A stretch of 64,000 nt of DNA from Rutidosis leptorrhynchoides (GCF_046630445.1 NC_092341.1:261071001-261135000), one strand, 5' to 3'; shown: positions 1-12,054, counted from the stretch's first letter. Numbers and translations are program-made. Notes: generated by a model from the letters alone, not told the origin.

Positions 1-2290
1 TGTTGCGCCTCCTTTATTTGAGTAGTAAGGTTAGTGTGAATCATTATATTCATAGATTTTACTCGAATGGGTTCTCTGTCCTTTCTGCTCAAGGCGTCGG
101 CTACCACATTTGCCTTCCCCGGGTGGTAACGAATCTCAAAGTCGTAATCATTCAATAATTCAATCCACCTAAGCTGCCTCATATTCAGTTGTTTCTGATT
201 AAATATGTGTTGAAGACTTTTGTGGTCGGTATATATAATACTTTTGACCCCATATAAGTAGTGCCTCCAAGTCTTTAATGCAAAAACAACCGCTCCTAAT
301 TCCAAATCATGCGTCGTATAATTTTGTTCGTGAATCTTCAATTGTCTAGACGCATAAGCAATCACCTTCGTTCGTTGCATTAATACACAACCGAGACCTT
401 GCTTTGATGCGTCACAATAAATCACAAAATCATCATTCCCTTCAGGCAATGACAATATAGGTGCCGTAGTTAGCTTTTTCTTCAATAACTGAAACGCTTT
501 CTCTTGTTCATCATTCCATTCAAATTTCTTCCCTTTATGCGTTAATGCAGTCAAGGGTTTTGCTATTCTGGAAAAGTCTTGGATGAACCTTCTATAGTAA
601 CCAGCTAGTCCTAAAAACTGGCGTATGTGTTTCGAAGTTTTCGGGGTTTCCCACTTTTCAACAGTTTCTATCTTTGCCGGATCCACCTTAATACCTTCTT
701 TGTTCACTATGTGACCGAGGAATTGAACTTCTTCCAACCAAAATGCACACTTTGAAAACTTAGCGTACAATTCTTCCTTCCTCAATACTTCTAACACCTT
801 TCTCAAATGTTCACCGTGTTCTTGGTCATTCTTTGAGTAAATAAGTATGTCATCAATGAAAACAATGACAAACTTGTCAATGTATGGTCCACACACTCGG
901 TTCATAAGGTCCATGAACACAGCTGGTGCATTAGTTAAACCAAACGGCATGACCATAAACTCGTAATGACTGTAACGTGTTCTGAAAGCAGTCTTTGGAA
1001 TATCATCTTCTTTCACCCGCATTTGATGATACCCGGAACGTAAGTCAATCTTTGAATAAACAGACGAGCCTTGTAGTTGATCAAATAAGTCGTCGATTCT
1101 CGGTAGTGGGTAGCGGTTCTTGATGGTAAGTTTGTTCAACTCTCGGTAGTCGATACACAACCTGAATGTACCATCTTTTTTCTTGACAAACAAAACAGGA
1201 GCTCCCCACGGTGATGTGCTTGGTCGAATGAAACCACGCTCTAAAAGTTCTTGTAATTGGCTTTGCAGTTCTTTCATCTCGCTGGGTGCGAGTCTGTAAG
1301 GAGCACGAGCTATTGGTGCAGCTCCTGGTACAAGATCTATTTGAAATTCAACGGGTCGATGTGGGGGTAATCCCGGTAATTCTTTCGGAAATACATCGGG
1401 AAATTCTTTTGCAATGGGAACATCATTGATGCTCTTTTCTTCAGTTTGTACTTTCTCGACGTGTGCTAGAACAGCATAGCAACCTTTTCTTATTAGTTTT
1501 TGTGCCTTCAAATTACTAATAAGATGTAGCTTCGTGTTGCCCTTTTCTCCGTACACCATTAAGGGTTTTCCTTTTTCTCGTATAATGCAAATTGCATTTT
1601 TGTAACAAACGATCTCTGCTTTCACTTCTTTTAACCAGTCCATACCGATTATCACATCAAAACTCCCTAACTCTACTGGTATCAAATCAATCTTAAATGT
1701 TTCGCTAACCAGTTTAATTTCTCGATTCCGACATATATTATCTGCTGAAATTAATTTACCATTTGCTAATTCGAGTAAAAATTTACTATCCAAAGGCGTC
1801 AATGGATAACTTAATTTAGCACAAAAATCTCTACTCATATAGCTTCTATCCGCACCCGAATCAAATAAAACGTAAGCAGATTTATTGTCAATAAGAAACG
1901 TACCCGTAACAAGCTCCGGGTCTTCCTGTGCCTCTGCCGCATTAATATTGAAAACTCTTCCGCGGCCTTGTCCATTCGTGTTCTCCTGGTTCGGGCAATT
2001 TCTAATAATGTGGCCAGGCTTTCCACATTTATAACAAACTACATTGGCATAACTTGCTCCGACACTACTTGCTCCGCCATTACTCATTCCGACACCATTT
2101 GTTTCTTTTGTTCTATTAACCCCTGGTCCGTAGACCTCACACTTCGCCGCGCTATGACCATTTCTTTTACACTTGTTGCAAAATTTGGTGCAGAACCCCG
2201 AGTGATACTTTTCACACCTTTGGCATAGCTGCTTCTGATTGTTGTTGTTGTTGCGGTTATTATTGTTGTTGAGATGATTGTTGTAGTTGC

Positions 2291-2321
<31 letters not shown>

Positions 2322-3155
2322 GGGCCGTTTGTTGTAGTTGCGATTGATGTTGCGATTGTTGGGATAATTGTTGCGATTATTGTTGTAATTGCTGTTGTTG
2401 TTGTATTGCTGATTCTTATCACCGTTTTCCTCCCACTTTCTTTTAACTTGCTTCACATTGGCCTCTTCAGCAGTCTGTTCTTTAATTCTTTCTTCAATCT
2501 GGTTCACTAGTTTGTGAGCCATTCTACATGCCTGTTGTATGGAGGCGGGCTCGTGTGAACTTATATCTTCTTGGATTCTTTCCGGTAATCCTTTCACAAA
2601 TGCGTCGATCTTCTCTTCCTCATCTTCGAATGCTCCCGGATACAATAGGCACAATTCTGTGAATCGTCTTTCGTACGTGGTAATATCAAATCCTTGGGTT
2701 CGTAACCCTCTAAGTTCTGTCTTGAGTTTATTGACCTCGATTCTGGGACGGTATTTCTTGTTCATCAAGTGCTTGAATGCTGACCACGGTAGTGCGTACG
2801 CATCGTCTTGTCCCACTTGCTCTAGATAGGTATTCCACCATGTTAACGCAGAACCTGTGAAGGTATGCGTAGCGTACTTCACTTTGTCCTCTTCAGTACA
2901 CTTACTTATGGCAAACACCGATTCGACCTTCTCGGTCCACCGTTTCAATCCGATCGGTCCTTCGGTTCCATCAAATTCCAAAGGTTTGCAGGCAGTGAAT
3001 TCTTTGTAGGTGCATCCTACACGATTTCCTGTACTGCTAGATCCAAGGTTATTGTTGGTATGTAGCGCAGCCTGTACTGTGGCTATGTTTGAAGCTAGAA
3101 AAGTACGGAATTCCTCTTCATTCATATTCACGGTGTGTCGAGTAGTCGGTGCCAT
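1..3155 (-). CDS. gag-pol polyprotein (gag, protease, RT, RNase H), partial
   Basis: One frame stays open for 1051 codons from ATG at 3155-3153 to the left edge with no stop seen; I checked the phase at about 15 points. Order: gag capsid (residues ~1-300), an Asn-rich tract (~250-305), two CX2CX4HX4C zinc knuckles (326-339 and 374-387), an aspartic protease with DSGAD starting at residue 432, reverse transcriptase with IDD at 768-769 (core wording FIDDIL), and RNase H with YCDAS (Asp 915) and the LELGAV region. The frame continues past RNase H (ADALSRK) towards an integrase that must lie outside. The polyprotein makes the particle, copies element RNA into DNA and, with integrase, inserts it. 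The wording matches Tekay/Del chromoviruses; the chromodomain cannot be checked here. Catalytic residues are all present, so the visible part could be functional. Confidence 0.93.
2230..2405 (-). repeat. AAC-type repeat coding a poly-Asn tract in gag
   Basis: On the + strand this reads as runs of GTT/ATT; in the gag frame it gives long Asn runs with scattered Tyr, Arg and Ser, just before the first zinc knuckle. Low-complexity Asn tracts in gag are plausible and length-variable. The frame is not disturbed by it. The same composition makes spurious Val/Ile and Thr frames on the other readings. Confidence 0.8.
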
Positions 3156-3287
3156 TTCCTTCAAAATAGTCAAATGGAACAAGTTAATCATACAGAATAT
3201 TAAGAGTAGTTAATAGTATTTTGTAGCATAATATGAACTCATTTATAAAAGCGTTTTCTTCATATTAGCGTTTTATAAGTTTAAATT

Positions 3288-3304
3288 CGGGTAGTACCTA
3301 CCCG
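3288..3304 (-). promoter_or_regulatory. leader hairpin upstream of gag (CGGGTA-GGTAC-TACCCG)
   Basis: In element orientation a perfect 6-bp stem with a 5-nt loop lies about 133 nt upstream of the gag ATG. The same stem with loop GGTAA occurs in the F3 leader at 50708-50724, and the left half (TTTAACGGGTAGGTA) recurs immediately before the 3' LTRs of F2 and F3. Function is unknown; RNA packaging, translation control or an extra priming site are possibilities. Confidence 0.55.
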
Positions 3305-3496
3305 TTAAGTTCATACTTAGTAGCTAATATACAATTCAACTACTACAATTCTATATGAAAAACTGATTATAATAATATTTCGCGTTCAAACTTTTACACA
3401 ATATTTTACAAACTTACAATACTGCTTATTTTACATATAGCATGAAATATAGCACACAATAAATTTGATACAAGATGGTTGTGAAGATAATTCTAG

Positions 3497-4180
3497 CTAA
3501 TACACAAGTCGTTCAGCAAAGGCAATAAAGACACGTAATTCATACGTCCAGAAACAAGTCATGCATTCTGGTTTTACTAGGATTACTTCCCATCCTTGGT
3601 CTTGTGGAACATAACCGTTATGGCCGTTGATAAGACAGCGTGTTGTAACGTCGTCAAAGGGACGAGGGTTACGTAATGTCCAACAGTCCCGTAACAATCT
3701 AAAAACCTCATTTCTTACCCCAATTACCTACTCCGTCACTTGTGGAAACGTTTTGTTTAATAGTTGTAGCCCGATGTTCTTGTTCTCACTTTGGTGAGAA
3801 GCGAACATTACTAAGCCGTAAGCATAACATGCTTCTTTATGTTGCATGTTAGCCGCTTTTTCTAAATCACGAAGTCCTATATTCGGATATATTGAGTCAA
3901 AATAATTTCTTAACCCGTTGCGTAAAATAGCATTTGGGTTCCCCGCAATATATGCGTCAAAGTAAACACATCGTAACTTATGGATTTCCCAATGTGATAT
4001 CCCCCATCTTTCGAACGAAAGCCTTTTATAAACCAAGGAATTCTTGGAACGTTCTTCGAATGTCTTACAAACTGATCTCGCCTTAAATAGTTGTGCCGAG
4101 GAATTCTGACCGACTCTAGACAAGATTTCATCAATCATGTCTCCGGGTAGGTCTCTTAAAATATTGGGTTGTCTATCCAT
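3497..4180 (-). pseudogene. F-box-like protein frame captured in the element leader, one in-frame stop
   Basis: ATG at 4180-4178 opens 150 codons that end at TAG 3730-3728; the same frame then continues to a stop at 3497. Residues ~8-50 read as an F-box (LPGDMIDEILSRV... RSVCKTFEE), the part of SCF ubiquitin ligases that binds SKP1. Residues ~78-145 (GNPNAILRNGL..., EKAANMQHKEACYAYGLVM) resemble the Sel1-like segment of plant F-box proteins of the At1g67623/At2g35280 type. The part after the stop has CxxC and Trp/Cys-rich wording typical of the end of that family. It lies between the LTR and gag on the same strand as gag-pol. The stop could be decay or be read through. Family identity is recognition, not a search; function in the element is unknown. 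Confidence 0.7.
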
Positions 4181-4321
4181 TTTGTGTTTTTATACTGTAA
4201 AATAGACAAGAGTTAGATTCATAAAAAAAAAAAATACTTATTAATACAAGCAATTTTTACATATATCATAAAGCATAAGCACACTATATTACATATATTA
4301 CACCACACGAATACAACTATC

Positions 4322-4924
4322 TTATTCCAACTCGCTCGTTTCTTCTTCTTCTTCGGTTTTGGTTCGTTTTGACAAGTTTCTAGGGATATATGATGTTCCC
4401 CTAATACGAGCCATCATTTTCGACATTGGTTTAGAAAAACCTGGTGGTTTAGAGGTTCCCGGGTTATTGTCACAACTTAAGAAATACGGGTGTTGACTAT
4501 ACATATAAAGTTCATCGGGTTTGGAATTAGATTTCTCTATTTTTATGCCCTTTCCCTTATTATTTTCTTTTGCCTTTTTAAATTCAGTTGGGGTAATTTC
4601 TATAACATCATCGGAATTCTCGTCAGAATCCGATTCATCGGAGAATTGGTAATCCTCCCAATATTTTGCTTCCTTGGCGGAAACACCATTGACCATAATT
4701 AACCTTGGTCGGTTGGTTGAGTATTTTCTTTTACTTAACCGTTTTATTATTTCCCCCACCGGTTCTATTTCCTCCTCCGGTTCCTCCTCTTCCGGTTCTG
4801 ATTATTCTTCCAGTTCTGATTCTTCTTCCGGTTCTTCTTCGGAAACTTGTGAATCAGTCCAATATATATTTGACTCTTCGTTATTATTAGGTGAGTCAAT
4901 GGGATTTGTGCTAGAGGTAGACAT
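4322..4924 (-). pseudogene. acidic leader ORF of unknown function, one in-frame stop
   Basis: ATG at 4924-4922 is the first long frame after the 5' LTR. It reads a Ser/Thr/Asn start, a Glu/Pro-rich stretch, TAA at 4804-4802, more Glu-rich sequence, then a Lys/Arg-containing middle, a Ser/Asp/Glu patch, and ends with EEEEETSELE at 4322. About 200 codons in all. I recognise no domain. F3 and F2 have another Ser/Asp-rich frame at the matching position (49932 and 19971), so a first leader ORF may be an old feature of this lineage, but I cannot show homology between the two versions. The stop lies within a simple Glu-codon tract, so the part starting after it may be the real product. Confidence 0.5.
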
Positions 4925-5133
4925 CTATCACACAATATCAAACATGTTAAGAGATTAATATATCACACAATATATACATGTTAATAATATATAGTTTCCA
5001 ACAAAAAGGTTAAGCAATCATTTTTAAAGAAAACACGGTCGAAGTCCAGACTCACTAATGCATCCTAACAAACTCGATAAGACACACTAATGCAAATTTT
5101 CTGGTTCTCTAAGACCAACGCTAGGATACCAAC
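4925..5133 (-). other. F1a untranslated leader and primer-binding site
   Basis: Directly next to the LTR edge the minus strand reads GTTGGTATCCTAGCG. F2 and F3 have GTTGGTATCAGAGCGG at the same place, which matches the initiator-Met tRNA 3' end. The F1a copy shares only the TTGGTATC core and then diverges (CTAG instead of AGAG), so priming may be impaired or use a different tRNA. The rest of the leader holds nothing else I can name. Confidence 0.7.
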
Positions 5134-8100
5134 TGAAATGTCCCGTTCTTATTGATTAAAAACGTTCCATATTAATTGATTTCGTTGCGAGGTTTTGACC
5201 TCTATATGAGACGTTTTTCAAAGACTGCATTCATTTCAAAACAAACCATAACCTTTATTTCATCAATAAAGGTTTAAAAAGCTTTACGTAGATTATCAAA
5301 TAATGATAATCTAAAATATCCTGTTTACACACGACCATTACATAATGGTTTACAATACAAATATGTTACAACAAAATAAGTTTCTTGAATGCAGTTTTTA
5401 CACAATATCATACAAGCATGGACTCCAAATCTCGTCCTTATTTAAGTATGCGACAGCGAAAGCTCTTAATAATCACCTGAGAATAAACATGCTTAAAACG
5501 TCAACAAAAATGTTGGTGAGTTATAGGCTTAACCTATATATATATATCAAATCATAATAATAGACCACAAGATTTCATATTTCAATACACATCCCATACA
5601 TAGAGATAAAAATCATTCATATGGTGAACACCTGGTAACCGACATTAACAAGATGCATATATAAGAATATCCCCATCATTCCGGGACACCCTTCGGATAT
5701 GATATAAATTTCGAAGTACTAAAGCATCCGGTACTTTGGATGGGGTTTGTTAGGCCTAATAGATCTATCTTTAGGATTCGCGTCAATTAGGGTGTCTGTT
5801 CCCTAATTCTTAGATTACCAGACTTAATAAAAAGGGGCATATTCGATTTCGATAATTCAACCATAGAATGTAGTTTCACGTACTTGTGTCTATTTTGTAA
5901 ATCATTTATAAAACCTGCATGTATTCTCATCCCAAAAATATTATATTTTGAAAGTGGGACTATAACTCACTTTCACAGATTTTTACTTCATCGGGAAGTA
6001 AGACTTGGCCACTGGTTGATTCACGAACCTATAACAATATATACATATATATCAAAGTATGTTCAAAATATATTTACAACACTTTTAATATATTTTGATG
6101 TTTTAAGTTTATTAAGTCAGCTGTCCTCGTTAGTAACCTACAACTAGTTGTCCACAGTTAGATGTACAGAAATAAATCGATAAATATTATCTTGAATCAA
6201 TCCACGACCCAGTATATACGTATCTCAGTATTGATCACAACTTAAACTATATATATTTTGGAATCAACCTCAACCCTGTATAGCTAACTCCAACATTCAC
6301 ATATAGAGTGTCTATGGTTGTTCCGAAATATATATAGATGTGTTGACATGATAGGTCGAAACATTGTATACGTGTCTATGGTATCTTAAGATTACATAAT
6401 ATACAATACAAGTTGATTAAGTTCTGGTTGGAATAGATTTGTTTCCAATTTTCACGTAGCTAAAATGAGAAAAATTATCCAATCTTGTTTTACCCATAAC
6501 TTCTTCATTTTAAATCCGTTTTGAGTGAATCAAATTGCTATGGTTTCATATTGAACTCTATTTTATGAATCTAAATAGAAAAAGTATAGGTTTATAGTCA
6601 GAAAAATAAGTTACAAGTCATTTTTGTAAAGGTAGTCATTTCAGTCGAAAGAACGACGTCTAGATGACCATTTTAGAAAACATACTTTCACTTTGAGTTT
6701 AACCATAATTTTTGGATATAGTTTCATGTTTATAATAACAATCATTTTCTCAGAATAACAACTTTTAAATCAAAGTTTATCATAGTTTTTAATTAACTAA
6801 CCCAAAACAGCCCGCGGTGTTACTACGACGGCGTAAATCCGGTTTTACGGTGTTTTTCGTGTTTCCAGGTTTTAAATCATTAAGTTAGCATATCATATAG
6901 ATATAGAACATGTTTTTAGTTGATTTTAAAAGTCAAGTTAGAAGGATTAACTTTTGTTTGCGAACAAGTTTAGAATTAACTAAACTATGTTCTAGTGATT
7001 ACAAGTTTAAATCTTCGAATAAGATAGCTTTATATGTATGAATCGAATGATGTTATGAACATCATTACTACCTTAAGTTCCTTGGATAAACCTACTGAAA
7101 AAGAGAAAAATGGATCTAGCTTCAACGGATCCTTGGATGGCTCGAAGTTCTTGAAGCAGAATCATGACACGAAAACAAGTTCAAGTAAGATCATCACTTG
7201 AAATAAGATTGTTATAGTTATAGAAATTGAACCAAAGTTTGAATATGATTATTACCTTGTATTAGAATGATAACCTACTGTAAGAAACAAAGATTTCTTG
7301 AGGTTGGATGATCACCTTACAAGATTGGAAGTGAGCTAGCAAACTTGAAAGTATTCTTGATTTTATGTAACTAGAACTTGTAGAATATATGAAGAACACT
7401 TAGAACTTGAAGATAGAACTTGAGAGAGATCAATTAGATGAAGAAAATTGAAGAATGAAAGTGTTTGTAGGTGTTTTTGGTCGTTGGTGTATGGATTAGA
7501 TATAAAAGATATGTAATTTTGTTTTCATGTAAATAAGTCATGAATGATTACTCATATTTTTGTAATTTTATGAGATATTTCATGCTAGTTGCCAAATGAT
7601 GGTTCCCACATGTGTTAGGTGACTCACATGGGCTGCTAAGAGCTGATCATTGGAGTGTATATACCAATAGTACATACATCTAAAAGCTGTGTATTGTACG
7701 AGTACGAATACGGGTGCATACGAGTAGAATTGTTGATGAAACTGAACGAGGATGTAATTGTAAGCATTTTTGTTAAGTAGAAGTATTTTGATAAGTGTAT
7801 TGAAGTCTTTCAAAAGTGTATAAATACATATTAAAACACTACATGTATATACATTTTAACTGAGTCGTTAAGTCATCGTTAGTCGTTACATGTAAACGTT
7901 GTTTTGAAACCTTTAGGTTAACGATCTTGTTGAATGTTGTTAAACCATTGTTTATTATAACAAATGAGATGTTAAATTGTTATATTATCATGATATTATG
8001 ATATATAATATATCTTAGTATGATATATATACAGTTAAATGTCGTTACAACGATAATCGTTACATATATGTCTCGTTTCGAAATCATTAAGTTAGTAGTC

Positions 8101-8565
8101 TTATTTTTACATATGTATTTCATTGTTAATACACTTAATAATATATTTACTTATCATTTAACATAATTAACCAAGTGTATCAATATCTTAATATGATTCA
8201 TATGTACCTAGTAAGACGTTGTTATAACGATAATCGTTATATATATCGTTTTCGAGTTTCTTAAATTAATAGTCTCATTTTTATGTATATAACTCATTGT
8301 TAAAATACCTAATGAGATACATACTTATAATAAAATCATGTTAACTATATATATAACCATATATATGTCATCGTATAGTTTTTACAAGTTTTAACGTTCG
8401 TGAATCATCGGTCAACTTGGGTGGTCAATTGTCTATATGAAACCTATTTCAATTAATCAAGTCTTAACAAGTTTGATTGCTTAACATGTTGGAAACACTT
8501 AATCATGTAAATAACAATTTCATTTAATATATATATATAAACATGGAAAAGTTCGGGTTACTACA
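5134..8565 (-). repeat. 5' LTR of F1a (3.4 kb)
   Basis: In element orientation it starts TGTAGTAACCCGAAC at 8565 and ends GGGACATTTCA at 5134. It is the reverse complement of the solo LTR F1b (44776-45482 plus 57862-60407), which fixes both ends independently. The last third holds a segment conserved in all the Tekay-type LTRs here (about 5540-5870) and the GAGGT/ACCTC stem at 5189-5202. It lacks the tRNA-like cassette and the long ATT run found in F2, F3 and F4. No convincing gene lies in it; an 87-codon antisense frame at 5884-6147 recurs in F1b only because the LTRs are homologous. Confidence 0.93.
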
Positions 8566-9141
8566 GAAACGACCTCACTATTGAAGTGTACATTGCACCA
8601 TAACGCGGTCTCAGACATTGCACTCCGTCTGAGGGATTCTTTAGTAATAGGAACTGTTTGTTTAAACCCATAAAGGATTGGAACCGTTAGGATAACCAAC
8701 GTTAACATGGAGACTATTGTCTGGCCATGACGTTCCTTTATGGTTGATTTCTTTTAAATAAGAACCTAACTGATCTTTATAAACCAATCGTTAACGAAAG
8801 CATCGGAAACATATCATGTCTCTCAGATAAGGGATACCCTCTACTTTAGCTTATGTTTAAGAAAGTTTGGGCCAAGTGGATAGATTAATACACTGCCTTA
8901 TCGGGTCGCTTATAATAAAAGAGCCGTCTAGTGTTAACAAGTAGCTGTGTTACTCTGGTGATAACTCCGAAATTATACATGTTTTTGAATACATTTTAAG
9001 GAGTTATTTTGGCATTTTAATGACATTTTAAGTACTTAAACATACAAAAATGGGTAAAACGGGAAAAAGGTATTTTAAATGTTTTGTTTGAGATTTGTAT
9101 TAAACATGATCAAAAACAGATAAAAGTTGCAGAAAAGACTA

Positions 9142-9345
9142 TGAAGCCGCCGGCATGAAACAATGGAAGCCGCCGGCTTGAGGGCTAAAAATGAAGAAAT
9201 TCGAGAATATTCCAGAAAAAAGACAAAAAATCGAAGAACTTAGAGAACAAGTAAAAGCAACAAAAGCCGCCAGCTAATGAAATGAAGCCACCTGCTTGAT
9301 CAAAACTGAAGCCACCGGCTCCCCATCCCAAGCCGCCAGCCACGG
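9142..9345 (+). repeat. cluster of spaced AAGCCGCCGGCTT-like repeats in D
   Basis: Five or six imperfect copies of a GAAGCCGCCGGCTTGA-type unit are scattered over about 200 bp, 290 bp upstream of the TATA box. The first two contain the palindrome GCCGGC; the others are degenerate (GCCGCCAGC, GCCACCGGC, GCCACCTGC). They are GC-rich islands in AT-rich DNA. They may bind a factor or simply be an old tandem array. Confidence 0.6.
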
Positions 9346-9635
9346 AGCCGTTTCTGGAATCAACTTGGCAACCAAGTAATACGTTTAAAGCTGCAGAATC
9401 AGTATATTGGCCATAACTTACTCATACAATCTCTGATTAAGGCGTTCCAGGTGTCCTGACATCCGTATGACATAGCTCTACAGCTTCCGTTTTATAAGAT
9501 TTGTCTAATTCGGCCCGGTTCAGAAGCTAGAAGGCAAAAACAAGCTGCTGAAAATTAATTACGGGATTTACATGTATTTTATGTGGTTTTGTCCCACATC
9601 GCCCACAAAACAAATGTAAAAGGCTCTCCTTCATC

Positions 9636-9642
9636 TATAAAA
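9636..9642 (+). promoter_or_regulatory. TATA box of solo LTR D
   Basis: CTATAAAAGG in a good plant TATA context, followed by a pyrimidine-rich stretch where transcription could start. It would drive plus-strand transcription of the vanished element and, now, possibly of B's leader. Confidence 0.6.
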
Positions 9643-11596
9643 GGAGGCCTTCACCCCTTAGTTTAATTGTACCTTTTCTTTCATTCTTTCTCTCTTTTGG
9701 GGACTTCGATTCTCCAAACCCTTTGGGGTTTTGGATTATTAAGGACCCCATTTAGTTTAATATTTTATATGGCATCGAGGTTCTGCCCGAACTTCTTCTT
9801 TTTACTTTGTAAGTGTTTTCATTTTAATTTAATTATTTCTTTTCTTTTTATTTATTGTCTTTTAATTTATTGTCTTTTATTTATTGTCTTTTATTTATTT
9901 GTCTTTAGTTTATTGCTTTAGTTTATTTAATGTCTTTTATTTATTTAATTGCTTTCTGTTCGTCTCCAACTATGAACTAAATGTTCATAGTGGTTACTTG
10001 GACAAAAACTGTGAAAATCTGGGAAAACGGATGAAGCCAAGATGCCGGTTTCGTTCTCCAGTCTGTACAATTTCTGGTTCTTTTACAGATCTGTATGTTC
10101 ATATTTATGTGATGATTATTTAAACTATTTATATCTTCCATGATTAAATAACTTGTTTGCCATGCTTAATGATTAAATATTATGAATCTAGGATTAACTA
10201 GTCATTGATTCTATGATCTTATATTTGATTCATATCACTTGTTTAGATCTAGTCCATCAAATATAGTGTTTGGATTGCATACAAATTAGGTAAACATCAT
10301 TGGAAGTTATACAACTAGTTGAACTTGAATCACACTTATATAATAGAATTCATTATTGTTAAGCTTAATCGAAGATCCTTTGTTCATGTGTGTTTAATTG
10401 TCAATTGCATGAGAACTTGATTAAGATTAATTTTCATCTAGCAACTTGAGTTGATCTGATTAAGTTTATTACCTTATCTATTTGTCAGTCTAATTAAATG
10501 TTGCCTTGGATCCACATCAGGTTTAGCTAATATTTATCATGTGATTATTTGAATGCCATGAATGAAGACATTAGCTATTTGAGTGATTATTTGATATGCG
10601 ACATTTAGCTTAACCTTTTAGAGATAATGATTGGTCTATGATTGTTATCTTGCTATTTGTTAATATAAGTTATGAAATAATTAATATAATTCCCTTATGA
10701 TTCGCACGTCCTTGTAATCGCTTCTCTTTTATATTGTTTATTTAACTTAAATCTTTATTCTATCTTTATTAAATAGTTTACTTAAAGTTATTAAGAACGT
10801 ACCTTCAATTATCTCTTTCCCTAAGAGATAACAATTCAAACTTAAACAACAACCAAAAACATAATATATATTTCTGATTCTTTAATAAAAAATTAGACTA
10901 AAGAATAAAACAACTATTATCTGCTTCCACGCTCTCTTGGGACAAAAACCTAAAATACTACATCTGATGGGGTTTTGTTGCTCGTTAGGGTGTTAAAAGT
11001 CAAATAAAGATTTTATAAATTTAAAAGTTGAAAATCAAATTAAGCACTACTGCATACACACTTTTGACACATCATCTGGCATCGAGGGAAGAGGCGTTGT
11101 TGCTTATTCAGAATCTTCAAGCCTACTGCTTACATTATGCCCAGTGACATGTCAGTCCTCTGACAGGGGCGGTAGGACCAATATAACGGGTGAAGGGTTA
11201 TCAACTATTCATGAGCCATAATTACACAACTCAGCAGTATAACTAACGAATCATAGCATGTACATCTTTAACCTTATCCGAAATATAAATTTTACCTATC
11301 TATATTTACTTTATCTTTTAGAAAAATAAGAAAACCTAAAATAGAAACACAACTACTCATTGTTAGTTATTTTTGTTAGGTTTTAGATTCGATTCTGTAG
11401 ACTTCCTTAAAAACGACCCTAGGTCATACTTCCCTTACTCACCCTAAGGAGTAGTAGATTTAGGCCCCGACCTTATAAATTTAAAACACGGGTAAATCCC
11501 CGATGGGAGACCTCGATTGACGGTGTGCGGCCCGACGACACCGCACACTAAAACATAACCGTCTGTTTTGGCCATATTAGTAGGGAACCTAGTTTT

Positions 11597-11617
11597 TGGC
11601 GCCGCTACCGGGGATCA
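11597..11617 (+). other. B primer-binding site, tRNA-Asp type
   Basis: TGGCGCCGCTACCGGGGATC follows a T-run just inside the 5' LTR. It closely resembles the complement of the tRNA-Asp 3' end used by Athila-group elements (usual form TGGCGCCGTTGCCGGGGA). It fixes the strand and start of B's internal region. The stretch from 11618 to 12054 is an untranslated leader with repeated CTTAG-type short motifs and no gene. Confidence 0.85.
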
Positions 11618-12054
11618 CTGGTATCGGACAATATTACTTTTATAGAACCTATTCGCAAGCATTTAGTGGTGTCTAAGAAAGACAATTACACACGGACTTG
11701 GTTGTTGCATTTTTCGAACAGTCCCCAATAATATTGGAACCAAAAGGATCTGGCCTCTCCGTAGTCGGCCAGGCCACTGGGTTTGTTGAATAGTTTGTGC
11801 GGAGCTCTGTTGTCGAAATAGCAGGGGAATCTGCACCAAGGACCAAAAATTAAACCCACCAAAAATAACTAACCTTAGATTAGATTGCCTTAGATTACCT
11901 TAGAACTAACTGTAGTTTAGATTAGATTGCCTTAGTCTAACTTTAGGACTTGCTTTAGTTATACCTTAGGACTAGCTTAGCTTAGATAAAATTGGACCTT
12001 TTTAGAATCCTTCTTTTTGGATTCCCTATTTAAAATTTACGGCATACCTAGTGT

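Larger units (their letters stand above)
1..8565 (-). mobile_element. F1a: Tekay/Del-like Ty3 LTR retrotransposon, left part outside window
   Basis: Minus-strand element. Reading from right to left it has a 5' LTR (8565 to 5134), a primer-binding site just inside it, two leader frames (4924-4322 and 4180-3497), and gag-pol from 3155 off the left edge. Integrase and the 3' LTR must lie outside the window. The right end joins sequence at 8566 that aligns with 44261 in the other LTR of host element B, so F1a sits inside B's 5' LTR; the expected TSD is GAAAC (8566-8570), but its partner is outside. Clade assignment to Tekay/Del rests on RT/RNase H wording, CCHC gag and very long LTRs. It is the only element here with an unbroken polyprotein, so it is probably recent. 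Confidence 0.9.
8959..11074 (+). mobile_element. D: solo LTR, Athila/Tat-like, 2116 bp
   Basis: It begins TGATAACTCCGAAATT and ends GACACATCA, flanked by the perfect 5-bp duplication TCTGG (8954-8958 and 11075-11079). Both flanks continue the B LTR without loss when D is removed, as judged against 44640-44670. It holds a TATA box, a cluster of GCCGGC-type repeats and no protein frame, which fits an LTR left after recombination between two LTRs. Orientation follows the TATA box and the GC-rich motifs preceding it. A full element was presumably present earlier. Confidence 0.85.
8566..11590 (+). repeat. 5' LTR remnant of B, interrupted by solo LTR D
   Basis: The stretch 8566-8958 matches 44261 onward in the 3' LTR, and 11080 onward continues that match (GGCATCGAGGGAAGAGG...). 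Its beginning was cut by F1a and lies outside the window. The right boundary is uncertain within about 20 bases before the primer site at 11597, because the corresponding end of the 3' LTR was lost to the F4 insertion. No gene seen. Confidence 0.85.

Noticed and set aside
2274..2510. Val-rich hydrophobic plus-strand frame that could look like a membrane protein
   Set aside because: It is the opposite strand of the gag Asn tract.
5884..6147. 87-codon frame repeated at 59396-59659, with a similar one at 18491-18778 and 40313-40600
   Set aside because: Lies antisense in homologous LTR parts; shared because the LTRs are related, with no domain or coding-type conservation seen.
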